DNA from: Apoda limacodes
Taxonomy: Eukaryota; Arthropoda; Insecta; Lepidoptera; Limacodidae
Assembly: GCA_946406115.1 (NCBI GenBank)
Contig: OX291561.1
Location: forward strand, 8,300,273 to 8,364,272
DNA length: 64,000 nucleotides
Reading direction: 5' to 3'
In this document: positions 33,182-45,957 of the stretch, one piece after another
How the letters are laid out: each line of letters starts with the position of its first letter
Numbering within the stretch: position 1 is the first letter of the stretch
Notes under the pieces: generated by a model
Told to the model about the DNA's origin: nothing
What the model saw: only the letters and a program-made list of their open reading frames with translations
Databases searched by the model: none
Made by a program: the position numbers and the translations under genes

Positions 33182-36040
33182 CCCTCAGCTTCTCTCTTTA
33201 TAATTGGGTCGTAACGCCTATTTCGTTTTTCCTTTATCAGATGAGACCATCTTTCTCCTTATCTCCGAGAAGAAGTCTTAAAATGGCCTGGTCCATACTT
33301 TGATACCTGTTTTTTTAATATTCATCAAATCTATTCAATCACGTTGTGTGCAAAGAATTTCCATAGGAATAGCGGGTTTTGACATTTCCAAATTAACTAT
33401 CGATATAACGTAGCCCCGGCTATGGAAGCGACACAGCCAGCTTAGCTGACAGAGCTTTCAGTAGATATTTACTCTATGAGCTTCCTATTTTTGCTGAATC
33501 AACCAATATTTTCATGAACATATAGATTTTCTTCTATGATGTTAAAGTAAAGATTTCTCCTATCCTTAATCATAAGTTTTAAATAGCACGAATTATTATT
33601 CTTATTAATAATAATTATATATTGTGACACTAATATCATACTACAACAGCCTCATTACCTCGCACTAAGAACCATATGTTTTAAAATTATGAAAATAGGT
33701 AATATATACTATTATATTGTGTCAACGTTGGTCTACTGTCTAATTTTCTTAATCGCACAACTTCAGAGCTAAATATTTTAGATAGATTATTAATGAGGAA
33801 CCTATTGAAGCCTTTTGCTGCATTATTTTCATTATTTTAACTATATAGCCAATAGCTAGACCTCATACGCCTCCTTCTTTGATTTCCAAAATAACTTAAG
33901 CCAGCCACATGCCAATATTCATTCTGGATCCCAATGTTCATTCACAGGATCATTATTTCCAATTAAAACCTTTAAACCAGTTGTTTATACGTTGATACCT
34001 GGGGATTTACTCTTAAAATTGAAGAATATGATGACTTCTGAAAAATACGCTACGACTGAGATTTTGTTACAACTCGATACTTTGTCGTTTTCATACAAAC
34101 TGTATACATCATGACTACCTTAATATTTTTCAATTGATATTGGTTGGAAGAGTGATAAAACATTTTTACCTACAAACTGATTTTACAAATAAATATTGCG
34201 CTTAGTTAATAAATGTGCGATTTTCTATTCTTTAATGCAAATGAGGCAGTCAGATAAAAATAGTTCATCAGAAACGCGCAATGCGTCAGATCGGTAAAAT
34301 AGAAACGTGCAATGCGTCAGATTGGTAAAATAGAAACGTGCAATGCGTCAGACCCGTATAACGCAAATCTAATGATCAATACTTAATAAACGAGAAAATA
34401 TCTTCTTTTTTACAAATGGATTTTATGTAACAGTGCTGGATGACGGCATCGGATTCGTTTGTTTACATCAGTGGTAGCTCAGCGGGGGCTTCTGACATCA
34501 CGATTACGGTTTGCCCCGGCTGAGGGTATCCCGTGACAATATAGAGGTTACCACAGGTTTATACTTGGATTACCCTCAACAGTCTGTGTCGTCTGCTTGA
34601 AAACGTGTCTTACACTTGAAGGTATAATAGATTACATTTGCTCAAAGAATTCGCAGTAAATTTACGATAAGAAACTATTCATTTTTTAACGTGAAAACCT
34701 AGTTGTGACAAAAAAAGGGGTATGATTTTGATAATGTAGGCATTATAGGTACTTATCACAGAATTTTCAGTACTTAAAAGACAGACACAGGCAATTGGCG
34801 AAGACTTAACTTATAGTTCAATGTCCTATCTACTTTCATATCACCTACAATTTAGGAGTTTACTTTTTACTTTTGAGTAAATAATTAAAGTCGGATTTGT
34901 TGAAGAATCTAGTGGCTTCCTGCGACTCTAACCAGAATAACTGTCCACCTGGTATGAGATCGTCCTATCACTGCGTCTTCTAGCTTGTGTCTCCACTCGG
35001 GAACTTTACTTCCTCATCCCCATCTCATTCGTATACATTGAAATCTTTTTCGCTCTCTTCCAGGAACTATCTATTGAAACGGGATTAAAAGTTGTCTGTG
35101 TTACTCTCGATTCTTTCATTATCATTATCACTATCATTACAGGCAGTAGGGCCGAGTCCATGGGGCTTGAGGGTGTTCAAGCCCAAAATGTTAAGTTTCC
35201 GGGAAAAGAAATGGGGTAATATATATTACGGTGTTACTATTATTTCTGGTTGGGCCTCGCTACCCCAATATATACGTACGAAATACACATATTCGAAGCT
35301 TTTTTGCTCCATTACGAGGCGAAGGAAAGAGAGTAACACACTTTGGCTTTTATAATATGCTGCTGGACTTAGGTATCTTTTTTAGATTACTGCAATTAAC
35401 GGGTCTTAACTGCTTGCATCTAGCGTTAGTTACATTTATTTACATCTAGGGAATGCACTTGTTGTCTACACTTTAGAAAATACTCCAGGATCGTGTATCA
35501 CAGTACTCGGTATAATATTTCCGCCAACTTTTGACAGCTACAAGTCAAGTACATAAGTGTGCCCGACAGTGCAAAAACTGCACTTCACGCAGAAAATGCT
35601 AGTTTAACTTGGTTGTGTCTAACAAGAGAGTGGAAAGGCATCATTCGCTGAAACTTACATTCGCAGCATTTTCTAAGATCTGAGTTTTATAAAATGCCAA
35701 AAATTAATTAGTATGAGTGGCCATAAAATAAATGCTAAGTACTTTACAAGTGAAATTTGGTATAGAGTTTTGAAATGATCTGAGTTCTAATAATGCTTCT
35801 ACAGAATTTATCGCCCAGCATTTTGTGGATTAGCACCCGACTCAAGTCAGTATCTGCAGTTACCCGTGATTGTCTGTTTGGCGATAAAAATAAACAAGTT
35901 GCAAGGGTAGACTTTATTCACCGCCGGATTCAACATACGCCCAGTCTGCTTCCCCCAAGGCAGCATGTCGCATGCTTACTCACCCACTGACTAGCGACTG
36001 TTTGCTTTGATATGCCCACTGAATCTAATTATATTTTTAA
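33182..36040. other. Intergenic, no gene recognised
   Basis: Mostly unique-looking AT-rich DNA. At 34250-34350 a 42-bp motif with 'agaaacg(c/t)gcaatgcgtcag' occurs three times in tandem. Open frames at 35.1-35.4 and 35.8-36.0 kb show no family features. Confidence 0.5.
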
Positions 36041-36041
36041 T

Positions 36042-36399
36042 ACCTTCTGCCAGCGGCTTCGCTTGATCTAAATTTCGTTATCGGCGTAGGTTCTTAGGGC
36101 AACTCCTCAATTATAGAAAAAAAACAAACAATCAAATATTTCCTCTTTAATGGCATAATTCATTCTTATCTGTGAAACCATGGAAATACACATACAAAAC
36201 CAACCCAATCGGTCAAGCCTTTTAGTATTTGACATACCGACAGCAGTGCCACCTACTGGGTCCAATTGTACTGTTAAATCATCCAGGAAACCATCGAAAT
36301 ACCCATGAATAATGTCGGCTTTTAATAAGTAGTTTCAGAGCCTATTCAATACAAACAAACAAAAAATCAAATCTTTCCTCTTCATAATATTAGTATAGA
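36042..36399 (-). mobile_element. Helitron-like element
   Basis: The reverse strand starts A|TCTATACTAATATTATGAAG and ends near 'gaagccgctggcagaag'. The inner 'tgaggagttgccctaagaac' matches the 14.7-kb copy. Confidence 0.7.
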
Positions 36400-37149
36400 T
36401 AGACGATTCCCGCGGTTTCGCTGCCAAAAAAATATTCCTGTGGGAACTCTTGAGCGGGATAAAAGTATTGCTAGTTTTTCATGGTCGCAACATCTATTTC
36501 TGGGCCAAAAAATAAGTTAATTGTACACACCGTTACGACGTTAAGGAAAAATATTTCCGTGGGAACTCTTGGTCAGGATAGAAAGTATTCTGTATTATTT
36601 TATGTCCATTTAATGTATATTCAAATCAGATTAAACAAAAAAGTGGATTTTCTTCTTACTTAACTTGACTTACAAATATGGATATTTGAAAGGATCCTAC
36701 AAACTTTATTATATAAGTGTTGATAAATGAATATTGTAAATCTAGAAGTAAATAATAAGCCTGTTTACCAATTGTAGACCATTTATAAGAAGAATATCAG
36801 AATTGGACATGGGAAATTGATCCTTATAAAAATGACTTGCTCGACGAAGTTTTTCTACCGGATTAAATTCAAACTAAAAAGAAAAATTTTTTTTTACAAA
36901 CACGCTTTAATCAGATCCTGGATGTATGGACATTCATAAAGCAAACACTTGGCAGCTGTAGTACAAAATATAGCCGAGCTAAATTTTTAGCGCTCCGTAC
37001 ACAAATGATGCCAATAGTGCCCTATTAATAAGCATATGTCAGTCAGTCTGCTTTTTTGCCTTTCTGTTTAACTGTCCGACCTATAAGGGACTCTATCTTT
37101 TGGATCGAAGAAATTTCCCCAAACAAGTAACACGTTTTCGTTGTTTTTG

Positions 37150-37490
37150 CTCTACCGTAAAAACAGTAATAATACATTCAAAGCTTCAAACTTGCCGTAA
37201 TTATAGTGTGAGTTCGAAAGTACAAAACAACAAAAATAATAAAAACCGACCAAGTGTAAGACGGGCCCGAACCATTGCGATGTTAATATACCGTATCAAA
37301 TCCATCTATTAATTATAAAGAGAAACATTATCACATTTGTTTGTTGGAAACTATATTTAAAGTTAAGCAACGTCGTTTTTGGTCAGTCACTGTGTGGGTG
37401 ACCGTTTTTTATTTTGTTTGTGTTTGTCAATTACGTAAATGGTAGTACGGAAGCTATGGTGCTCAAATCAGACACACACTTGACCGATTT
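37150..37490 (-). repeat. Repeat family B copy B2 with 5S-like segment
   Basis: 37360-37404 reads AAGTTAAGCAACGTCG, then GGTCAGTCACTGTGTGGGTG and ACCG, colinear with 5S rRNA in sense. It is bracketed by 'aaaaaccgaccaagtg' (37252) and 'cacttgaccgattt' (37478). Confidence 0.8.
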
Positions 37491-37777
37491 GCTTAACATA
37501 TTGCGGCATTAAATTCACGAATTTTCGAAGGTAATTAATAATGAAAAGGTAATAAAAAGTAAAATTAAATAAATCTTTTTGGTCCTTATAACTAAATTTC
37601 TCTACTATTATTAGGTTAATAAATAATATGTCTAATTTTATATTGTATGTGAACATCAAACTTCTAATAAGGATTGGTACAAAAAAATCCTAAAATAATT
37701 ATATTTCTTATCACTGAAGTATTTTTTTAATTGATGAGTCTTTACCACAGTTTTATACCAATTTGTATACATAATAT

Positions 37778-37845
37778 ATATCGCTAACCATCAGGTGGAC
37801 TGTAAGCTTGTTTGCCTTCTTGGTGGTAAAAAAAACATAAAAGAA
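37778..37845 (+). mobile_element. LINE-T 3' terminus
   Basis: 'cgctaaccatcaggtggact', 'gtaagcttgtttgcc', 'ttggtggtaaaaaa'. Confidence 0.75.
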
Positions 37846-37849
37846 TAAA

Positions 37850-38520
37850 CTGACTTATATAATGAGTTATCAACACACAGCCCAAGTCGCTGGGTTTCGA
37901 AACTTGCTATTAGGTATGTGGGGTTCTTACTTCACGTAGGGCTCCAATAAAAATCTTTTTTTTTTTAAATGTCATTTGAAAGTTTGTATGAAAAAACGTC
38001 AATTTTGAAGCTAAATGCATAAACATTAATATTGGTTAAAAATTAAGATTGACGTGATTTACAGTTTTTTAAATTATCATCTCTTAAAAGACAAAATAGG
38101 GATTGAAAATTTTTACGAGAATTCCGGTATTTTTGCAGGTACCACTATAAACAGTTTTAAGATTACTTTTTTTCGAAAGTCCACGCGAACTAAATATACT
38201 AGTTATCCATATCTAAAAAGGTTAAACTGACTGACTGACCGATATATCAACGCAAAGCCCGAAACTACTGAGTCGAGTATTTAAAATTTTGCACATAGGT
38301 TCCTGTAACAACGTAGTCGAGCACTAAGAATGGATTTTTGCAAAAAATAATTACTAAGTGGGCAAAATATACAACTTGGTATTTGACCATTAAGTTAGTT
38401 AGAAGGAATTCGGATATTCTCGCAGGTAAAATTATAAACAGTTAAATGACCACACACGCTTAAAACTTTTTTATACGCGAGTTACCAAGATCTATCATTA
38501 TTCAACTATTTTACGTAAGG
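37850..38520 (+). repeat. Repeat family D, two degraded copies
   Basis: 'tcaacacacagcccaagtcgctgg' near 37870 and 'actgactgaccgatatatca' near 38227 both begin the family D order seen at 13.2 and 58.1 kb. Confidence 0.55.
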
Positions 38521-38740
38521 TACTTTTCCGAAACAACTAAATGCATCTTATAAATAAGGGATTCAATTTTTCTTTAAAGATCGGAACTCCATATTTTTAT
38601 TTTTTAAATTACTGTATAAATTATATTTTTTTTTTAAGTATACAATGTGGGTGGATACATCGCATTTGACCTCTAGAAATACTTTGTATTTATCCATGAC
38701 TATACCCTCCCACGTCTCATGGTTCTTGGTGGCCTGCCAA

Positions 38741-38922
38741 GTGACGTCACTATCATCTTATTTCGCGTACATAAATTGCTACGCAGCACTGCTACGCTCG
38801 CAGAACCCGTAGACCACTTGCTCCGGCGTAGACGCGCTACGCGGCTTATGTGCGCTTTCGTAGTAACTTTTTCTGAAGTTTCTTTTATTGAATTTTGAAG
38901 TGAAACTAAAGAGCATGTAAGT
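38741..38922 (+). promoter_or_regulatory. GC-richer block with CRE palindrome and splice-donor motif
   Basis: GTGACGTCAC (38741-38750) is a perfect CRE-type palindrome. It is followed by repeated 'ctacgc' motifs and, at 38917, AT|GTAAGT, a strong donor consensus. It stands out from very AT-rich surroundings. Could be a promoter with a non-coding first exon, or a repeat: a similar 'gctacgcgc...ctacgct' block is at 47400-47450. Confidence 0.25.
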
Positions 38923-38929
38923 ATTATAA

Positions 38930-40245
38930 TATTTTTTACCTATTTGTAGTAATTAAAAAAAAAAAATTTTATGAGTAACTTTTATTAATATATAAATTTA
39001 AAAGGTATTTTTTAATATTTTGTCGAATTAAATAATTATTAATATTATAAAACATGTTTATAAACAAATATTAATATTTTTAAGCCAGTTCCATAAAAAG
39101 AAATAGGTACAAATCGATATAAAATTTTATATATATATAAATAAAATTAAAAAGTCAGTACTATAAACTCATTAATATTAAATTATTATAATTAATACCG
39201 AATTTAAATAAAATTTATTCTAAGAATTAAAAATATATTTTATCATAACTTTTTTTTTTTCTTCAATTTAAGGTCTTTATTTTCCATTTCTAACTTACTT
39301 TGTGTATTTTGTTACTTATTTTTTAATTAGAATCTTTCAGAAAAAATCAAAGTTTCTTTGGTGCAATTTTTTACCTAAGAAATCACTAAATTAAAATTAT
39401 AACTAATTTAGGTGTTAATTCGCTTACTTATTTGGTAAAAAGTCAATAGAACTCTATTTTGATTTACATTCAGGTATTGAAAATATTAAAATTAGTCAAT
39501 TTTATTTTATAAAAAAACACATCATTCTCACATAATATATAAATTCCAATACAGTTATATTTTATTCAATTAATATAACTTTGCATTTTTGTTAATTTCA
39601 AACGCACAATTTTATGATTACTCAAGAAATAGCCTTATACATACATAATAATCTATATCTATAGGTACTATATAAAGTGACTGAGTTGTGAGGAACAAAC
39701 TAAATAATAAAGCTAACTAACTTATATAACAAATTTGTGTGTGTTTTGTTTGAAGGCGGTAATCTCTGTTACTAACAGTCGGATGTGATGAATTATATTT
39801 GCATTTAATAGCCTAAATATAAAGAAAGATTACAGGCTTTTTCAAATTACCCTACGACCCTTAACAGCCGAGCAAATATAAAAAGTCAGAATGACCCTAA
39901 GCGAAAACGAACTCAGTTTAGATACACTGTGCATAAATAAAAAGGTTGATAAAAAAGGTTATGTATGTAAAAGTGGCCGTTTTTAGCAGAAACGCTATCT
40001 ACAACTCACAGATATATTCTGGATACAAAACACAAAGTTCACAAAATAGTTCTATATAATTAGTTTGTAACATTTAAAAAAAAATGACATTTGTACATAC
40101 AAAGAGGAAATAAAGAATTTCTTTTGGCGGCGCTAGTTATCTTGTCACAGAACCTTAAGTATGTACATTCTTTCGTTTCTGACGCCTCTCTTGGTCATTT
40201 GCGTTATAATAAGTGTACAAAAATGTAAGTATTTAGGCACAATTC
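38930..40245. other. Very AT-rich stretch
   Basis: 38.93-39.75 kb is extremely AT-rich with no gene or recognised repeat. Confidence 0.5.
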
Positions 40246-40249
40246 AACT

Positions 40250-40537
40250 TCTTATAAATATTATAAATGTGAAATTTCGTGAGTGTGTTTATTTGTATAT
40301 TTGTTACACAATCATGTCGCAATAGAGCATTCAATTTAGCTAAAACTTGGCATAGAGATAGTTGAAGAGACGAGGAAGGACATAGGCTGTTTATCCCGGG
40401 AAAAACTATAAACAAAGTTAACTTAAACAAACTATAGCTACATTCACACAGTATTATAGTAAACTTCTTCAGAATAATCAAGGAGTTTCCGCAAGAAAAC
40501 CATATATAGGGCAGATGGAGCCGCTGGCAAAAGCTAG
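40250..40537 (+). mobile_element. Helitron-like element
   Basis: tcttataaatattataaatg at the start, then aacttggcatagagatagtt, 'ggacataggctgtttatccc', ending 'gctggcaaaagCTAG' before T. Non-autonomous. Confidence 0.82.
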
Positions 40538-41093
40538 TACTTAAATAAAAAACCTTTAGGCAATAGTGGAAAGGTCACATCCTAATATTCATTTTATTGA
40601 TTTAAATTTAGCACAATGTGTTTGAATTATTTATTAATGCGAATGTGTATTTCAGTTACGTTTGAGGTAGGAACATGATATATATGTGTGTGTGTTTGAA
40701 TACCAATATACACATAAAAGCTTTCGAGTTTGTGTGCATAAAAGCGCTGACCTTAAAAACTAACAGTCAGGGTTAAAGTGAGTCCGGGTCCGATTTTATG
40801 TTTACGCTTTTGTAAATAAGGTTTTAAGCTCATACAAGTTTATTCCAAAAGTTTCACCCACGTTAAATATTAATATTAAGCTCATACTAGTTTATTCCAA
40901 AAGTTTCACCCACGTTAAATAAGTTTCCGTCCACGTTTAACTACTGCTCTACTCCTTAGAGTTGTAGAGTGAAGTTTATTTGAAGTTATTAACCTTTTCT
41001 AAACAGTATTTCTAACCCTTACAAAGAAGTCATGTAAAACACCAAATTTTAAAATTGGAATGGTAGATGCCTAGTTAGCGTGTTAATAAATAG

Positions 41094-41519
41094 GGCGTTC
41101 CATTTGGTGATTTTTTAACACTAAGTAGCAGAATTTTTAGCGGTTCGCGTTTCATTAGCTTTTGGTAGCAAAATCTAAGGTTGACTTTTAGGGTTTCTTT
41201 TTAGCGGTTTTGCTACGAAATGTTGTACCAAAAACCCATGTCGGGAGGTGGGTATTTTGCTCTCTTTTTTGACAGCTGTCAAATGTGAAAGTGAATTCTT
41301 TGAGAAAAATACTTACGTGGTTTTTTTAGAGAGAAGTTTATTTTTGCATTATAAACTATATAACATATACACGGGACTGTCAAAAAATGACGCGAAACGT
41401 GTTTCGTTTGGACAATAACAGCGCCGCTGAAATTATTAGATGCGCTCAGACGGAACGGGTAGTTTGTGCTAAAATGAGGTTTTACTATTAAATTTTAACG
41501 CGGCTCAAAAGGAACGCCG
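41094..41519. mobile_element. Possible DNA transposon relic
   Basis: Left 'ggcgttccatttg' and right 'caaaaggaacgcc' form a 13-bp inverted repeat with one mismatch, 426 bp apart. No clear target duplication. Confidence 0.45.
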
Positions 41520-41635
41520 TAATAAACTCTTCAAAGCTCTATAGAGGCGGGTAAAGCCAGTGGGATCACCTAGTTTTGTATTGTAGGGACGAAGAGTAAT
41601 ACAAGCTACCAACTTCTTGTTCTGATCAAACGCAT

Positions 41636-41838
41636 AGTTCCGAAGGAAAGCAAAAAAATATGTATCCCTATCCTTTAATCTCTCGGTTCAGAATTTCCCT
41701 TTTACCTGCGTTACCTTTATACATAGCGTGGGCTATGGTACTGGTCAATATTAACAAAGGTAACGCAGGTAAAAGGAAAATTCTGAACCGAGAGATTAAA
41801 GGATAGGGATACATATTTTTCTGCTTTCCTTCGGAACT
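41636..41838. repeat. Long hairpin, 83-bp arms, 37-base loop
   Basis: The left arm 41636-41718 (agttccgaaggaaagca to acgttaccttt-type end) and the right arm 41756-41838 are reverse complements with only a few differences. No coding. See findings. Confidence 0.95.
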
Positions 41839-42239
41839 TTATGGTGATATCTCTCGAGATTAGTTATAAGATTAAAAAAACTATAATTAGGTATACGCGT
41901 TTTAAAAAAGAAACGGGACAAAATAGTAATACAGGACAAGGTTCTCAAATACGGTGACAGTCCCGTATATACGGGATGTATGGCGACCCTAGTTATGGGC
42001 AACATTGAGAATGTCTGGAACCGGTATTTTGGTAATCCTGACAGCCATAAATTGATAATTAACAAATCAAATGAAGCGGATTAATAAATTGATTGGAATT
42101 TTTCTGTTTTATAAGAAACACGTTGTTCACAAAACGATACTGCCAGAGAGCTCTTGTGTTCTGGGCAGCTGTTATTGCTTTAGCCCCTATTAAAGAAAAT
42201 TCTGACTTGGTTAAAAACATCAAAACTACTGTCCCAATA

Positions 42240-42360
42240 TTATACTAGTGACAAAAATGTGCAGCTCAGTAGTTTCCTTGCCTCGTAAGACCGAGGGTTC
42301 AAAAAATTTATATACCTACCGCTGAGCGACAGAGGCCGGGCTCTACTGGCTTTAAATGTA
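42240..42360 (+). repeat. Degraded tRNA-like SINE head
   Basis: 'tgcagctcagtagtttcctt' (box-A-like) and 'ccgagggttcaaaa' (box-B-like). Weak. Confidence 0.3.
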
Positions 42361-42835
42361 ATGGTGTCGTCAAAATATCTCGTCATTACGTACAATTCCG
42401 TAGAAAAGTGTACTTTCGACGTCAACGTGGCCAACCATTTCACACAACAGTGAAAACTTAGCTAAGCACATGCTAAACTGAAGCTATATTGATAGTGAAT
42501 CGGTTATAAAAATATAACTAAGTACAACCTTCACCAGCGAGGCATCGTTTCCCCTTTCCTAAGGGCAAACCGCCACGTGGATTTGACATAAATAAACAAC
42601 AAATATTTTATACGAAATTGTTTCCTTACTTGAAGGCTGTCTTACGTATTCTGATTGCATAAAAACATCCGAACATTTCTTCTTTACCTATTTATTAAAA
42701 GTTGAATCATATTTTCGGGTTCAATTTATTTTCATTACGTTATCTTTTAAACTTTAAATGATTTGATTTCCTAAGATTTAATAAGTTTAGATTTTAAGAG
42801 TAAAGGAATAGTAATGTTTTCCATATAATTGTATA

Positions 42836-43078
42836 TCTATCTATATATAACTGCATCCCTGATTTCCTTGGTCACGCCATAACTTTCGAACGACTGTACC
42901 AAATTAGATCATTCTTTTTTTTTATTGTGTTTGTAATTGATATTGGGCAAGGTTTTTCTGAAAGACAAAAAGGTTTAAGTGCGAGTTGGCTTTGTGCAAT
43001 AAGTGTAGACCGATTGTAATGAAATTTTGGTAATGGTAAATTGTTCACGATAGGTGGTGCGCCAGATGTTTTAGATAC
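42836..43078 (+). repeat. Interspersed repeat truncated by family A copy A3
   Basis: 'ctatatataactgcatccctgatttccttggtcacgcc' type start and 'tgaaattttggtaatgg' resemble lepidopteran Helitron-like repeats. It stops at the family A head at 43079. Confidence 0.45.
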
Positions 43079-43357
43079 TGGCCAAGTGCGAGTCGGACTC
43101 GCACACGAATGGTTCCGTACCATTATCTATGAAAACGTCAGAAAAATCACGTTTGTTGTATGGGAGCCCCCCTAAATATTTGTTTTATTCTTATCCTTAA
43201 GATTTATTGTTACTACAACAGACATAAATCATCTGTGAAATTTTCAACTGTCTAACTATCACGGTTCATGAGATACAGCCTGGTGATAGACGGACGGACA
43301 GCGAAGTCATAATAACAGAATCCCATTTTGTACCTTTTAGGTACAGAACCCTAAAAA
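43079..43357 (+). repeat. Repeat family A copy A3 (short form)
   Basis: Head gccaagtgcgagtcggactc, 'ggttcatgagatacagcctg', 'gacggacggacagcgaagtc', tail 'tacagaaccctaaaa'. Confidence 0.88.
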
Positions 43358-43944
43358 GAGAAACAACGCCCAAGGATTCAGTTGGTTTACAATAAATAAA
43401 ATTGATATTTTAGTAGTAGATAGAGACAGTCGTGTTTTTAAATTCTTTACTATTGTTTTTCTTTAATACACATATATTTAGGGTGGAAATTCCAAAGGGG
43501 TTAGTAAGGGCAGCTACCATATTCGTTATACTCGTAGATACAAAACTGATTTTTGAGTTATTTTGACTGGCATTCACAGATTTTGAAGAAATTGTAGTGT
43601 CAGCAAAATAAAGGCAATTTTGACAAATAATCTTTTTCATTGCGTCAGAGTTTGATCCAGTTTCTTATAAGGATCAAAAGTTTGTATGGGACCAATTAAA
43701 GTGAAGAACACTTAAAAATTAAGAAAATATTCACCCTGTATATTTTAAATAATGTTATATCAGTTCATGTTTGATGAGTGTTTAACATCAGTTTTGAATC
43801 TAATAAGTTCTATTAATTATCTAATAGGCTTGCTAGACTAACTATTCTTCATTTAAATTAGTATTTGTTTAAACTAATTTTTTTTTGAATATTTTTTGTA
43901 GCTGGGTAACAATTGCCTTATATGAGAATTATCTTTATGTATAT

Positions 43945-44117
43945 AATTCTAATGTACGTGTGTATGTCACTGTGCTCCTCCTAAACGGCTGGACCGATTT
44001 AAATGATTTTTTTGTATGCGTTTGGGTGGCGCCCTGGATGGTTTAGATTCACAAATCAGACCGGCAGATGGCGCTGCAGTCGGTATCATGCAGGACAACG
44101 TCTGCATGTTCAGCTAG
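43945..44117 (+). mobile_element. Helitron-like element, second family
   Basis: Starts 'tatataattctaatgtacg', then 'cctcctaaacggctggaccg', 'agatggcgctgcagtcgg', and ends 'gttcagCTAG' before T. Confidence 0.55.
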
Positions 44118-44455
44118 TATATTATAATAATACACAACACACACAGCCTTATGTTCAAAATTACAAAATTAACTGAGTACAGTTATAAGGAATGCTGATA
44201 GTTTTAGACCCATTTTTAAATAAATTCCATATGTTATATGAGAATTATTGAAGTTCTAATTCACTTATGTCATAAATTGAATCATGACTGCAGTATATTT
44301 CAAAGTGCATTGTGAACAAAAGAAAAATACAAAGAGCGTTCCAATTAAATAGAAAGGTTTAGAATTGAATAACTACCAAACAAATACTTGTTATTTCCGC
44401 GAACCTCGTAAGTAAACAATTCAAAGTGCTTTTAAATTAAATAATAACTGTTCCT

Positions 44456-44835
44456 TACCCTAAGGGTGCCAACGGAGCCCTACTACCAAACCTAGGCAGG
44501 TAGCTTTTAATTTAAGGGGTCCCCATAAAAGAAACACGTTGCTTTATAACAACATTAATAGATATAAGCTTCAAACTTGCCGTGATCATAGTGTGAACTT
44601 TAAAGTAGTAAGTCTAAGTAAATTATCATCGCTTTCTAGCCATTACTTAGAGAAATGGTTACACATTTATATGTTGGAAACGATATTAACCGTTAAGCAA
44701 CACCTGGCTTTGGTCAGTCATTGGTAGGGTGATCGCTTAGCGGCACACTTTTTGTCTTATTTGTGTTCGTAAGTTACGTAAATGGTGTTACGGAACCCAC
44801 GGTGCGCGAGTCTGAGTCGCACGTGATTGATTTTT
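44456..44835 (-). repeat. Repeat family B copy B3 with 5S-like segment
   Basis: On + it begins 'ccctaagggtgccaacggag' (tail). It has 'gttaagcaacacctgg' and 'ggtcagtcattggtagggtg' (44690-44742, 5S-like) and ends 'gagtctgagtcgcacgtga' (head). Confidence 0.8.
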
Positions 44836-45087
44836 AAATTGCTGTTAATGTCTTTTTCTAAGACTTACTTTAGTTCTGACTGAAATGGTTTTGGTATATT
44901 ATTTTCCCATAGCCACATCGCAAAAATATGGAACATAAAGTCCGTCCGTAGGTATGTCACAGCCTATAACTACGTCATCTTTGCATCGGTTCTAATGCTA
45001 TTATACAAAAAGAAGTTTTATGTAAACCGCGAGAGAGTTCTCTTAAAAAAAAGTTATTTTTTCAGGGCGGTTCTTTGTCTGCATACA

Positions 45088-45285
45088 TTAAACGGAAAAA
45101 AATAACGATTTATTTACATTGGTCTTTAAAGATTTGTTTTTATGTGTTATTCCTCTTGTTATAATATTTTGCAAGTCATTTCGTTTTAAATCTGAAAAAA
45201 ACGTCTTCCCTGTTGAACTTTTAAACCTCGAGTTAACAAAATCTAATAAAAATACGATACATAGTAAACGTTTATAAGCAATCAT
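45088..45285 (-). CDS. Possible small secreted peptide (65 residues)
   Basis: An ATG-initiated 65-residue frame. It opens with MIAYKRLLCIVFLLDFVNSR, which has the basic, hydrophobic and small-residue layout of a signal peptide with likely cleavage near residue 19. The rest is basic (Lys/Arg/Asn-rich) with no cysteine pairs: DLKRNDLQNIITRGI, then HKNKSLKTNVNKS. Cleavage sites such as Lys-Arg (residues 35-36) could suit a neuropeptide-like precursor, but no family is recognised. It may also be a first exon or chance. No repeat match was noticed. Confidence 0.25.
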   Translation of the reverse strand: MIAYKRLLCIVFLLDFVNSRFKSSTGKTFFSDLKRNDLQNIITRGITHKNKSLKTNVNKSLFFSV

Positions 45286-45922
45286 GCAGACAGACAGAAA
45301 ACAAAAATAAAATTTGAACCATAAAAATTACCTACCCTAACCAAAAACAATATTATTGTAAACATTTGGAAAGAGTAATTATTGAGTTTCTTACCCGCTC
45401 TTCTAAGTATATATATCTTTCCAAATTAGTGGTTAAGTCATGATTAGTTAGTAAATTATAGTACTTAATAAATTAAACACTGACTATTTAAAACAGTTTT
45501 TAATAAATCTACTTGAAAAAAGAGATATTTGATTTTAGGTTAAACACATCATATTGTCTATCTAAAATTCTGTCTGCAAGTTAATTGAGATATTACTTAA
45601 AGCTATCTGCAATTTAATAAATAAAAAACATAAACTGCCATTTTGTCTTACCTTTAGACCTTTTCACGAAAAACCGCTTGTGTAAACAAATTAAAATCCA
45701 CTCAGAATGATTACTTTTTTAGTCTTTCATCAATTCATTTCAGTTATTCGCAATATAATTTTTTTTTTAACTTTTTGGTTATCAATATTTGATGAATAAA
45801 CAAACTTACATGTAAGTAAAGTTCTATCGCAATTATATTACGTACGTTTCATCCCGCGGATATAATAGTTGTTATTTCAAAAGATAAAGAACTGGCCAAG
45901 TACGTTTCGTTCACTAATTAAG

Positions 45923-45957
45923 TTAGGGTTAGGTTAGGTTAGGTTAGGGTTAGGTTT
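45923..45957 (+). repeat. Interstitial telomere-like (TTAGG)n tract
   Basis: About seven units: TTAGGG, TTAGG three times, TTAGGG, TTAGG, then poly(T) and poly(A). TTAGG is the insect telomeric repeat. Confidence 0.85.

Noticed and set aside
36481..36663. Small open frame in repeat-flanking DNA
   Set aside because: No start context, no family features; it includes two diverged copies of 'aaatatt(c/t)c(c/t)gtgggaactctt', which are repeat-derived.
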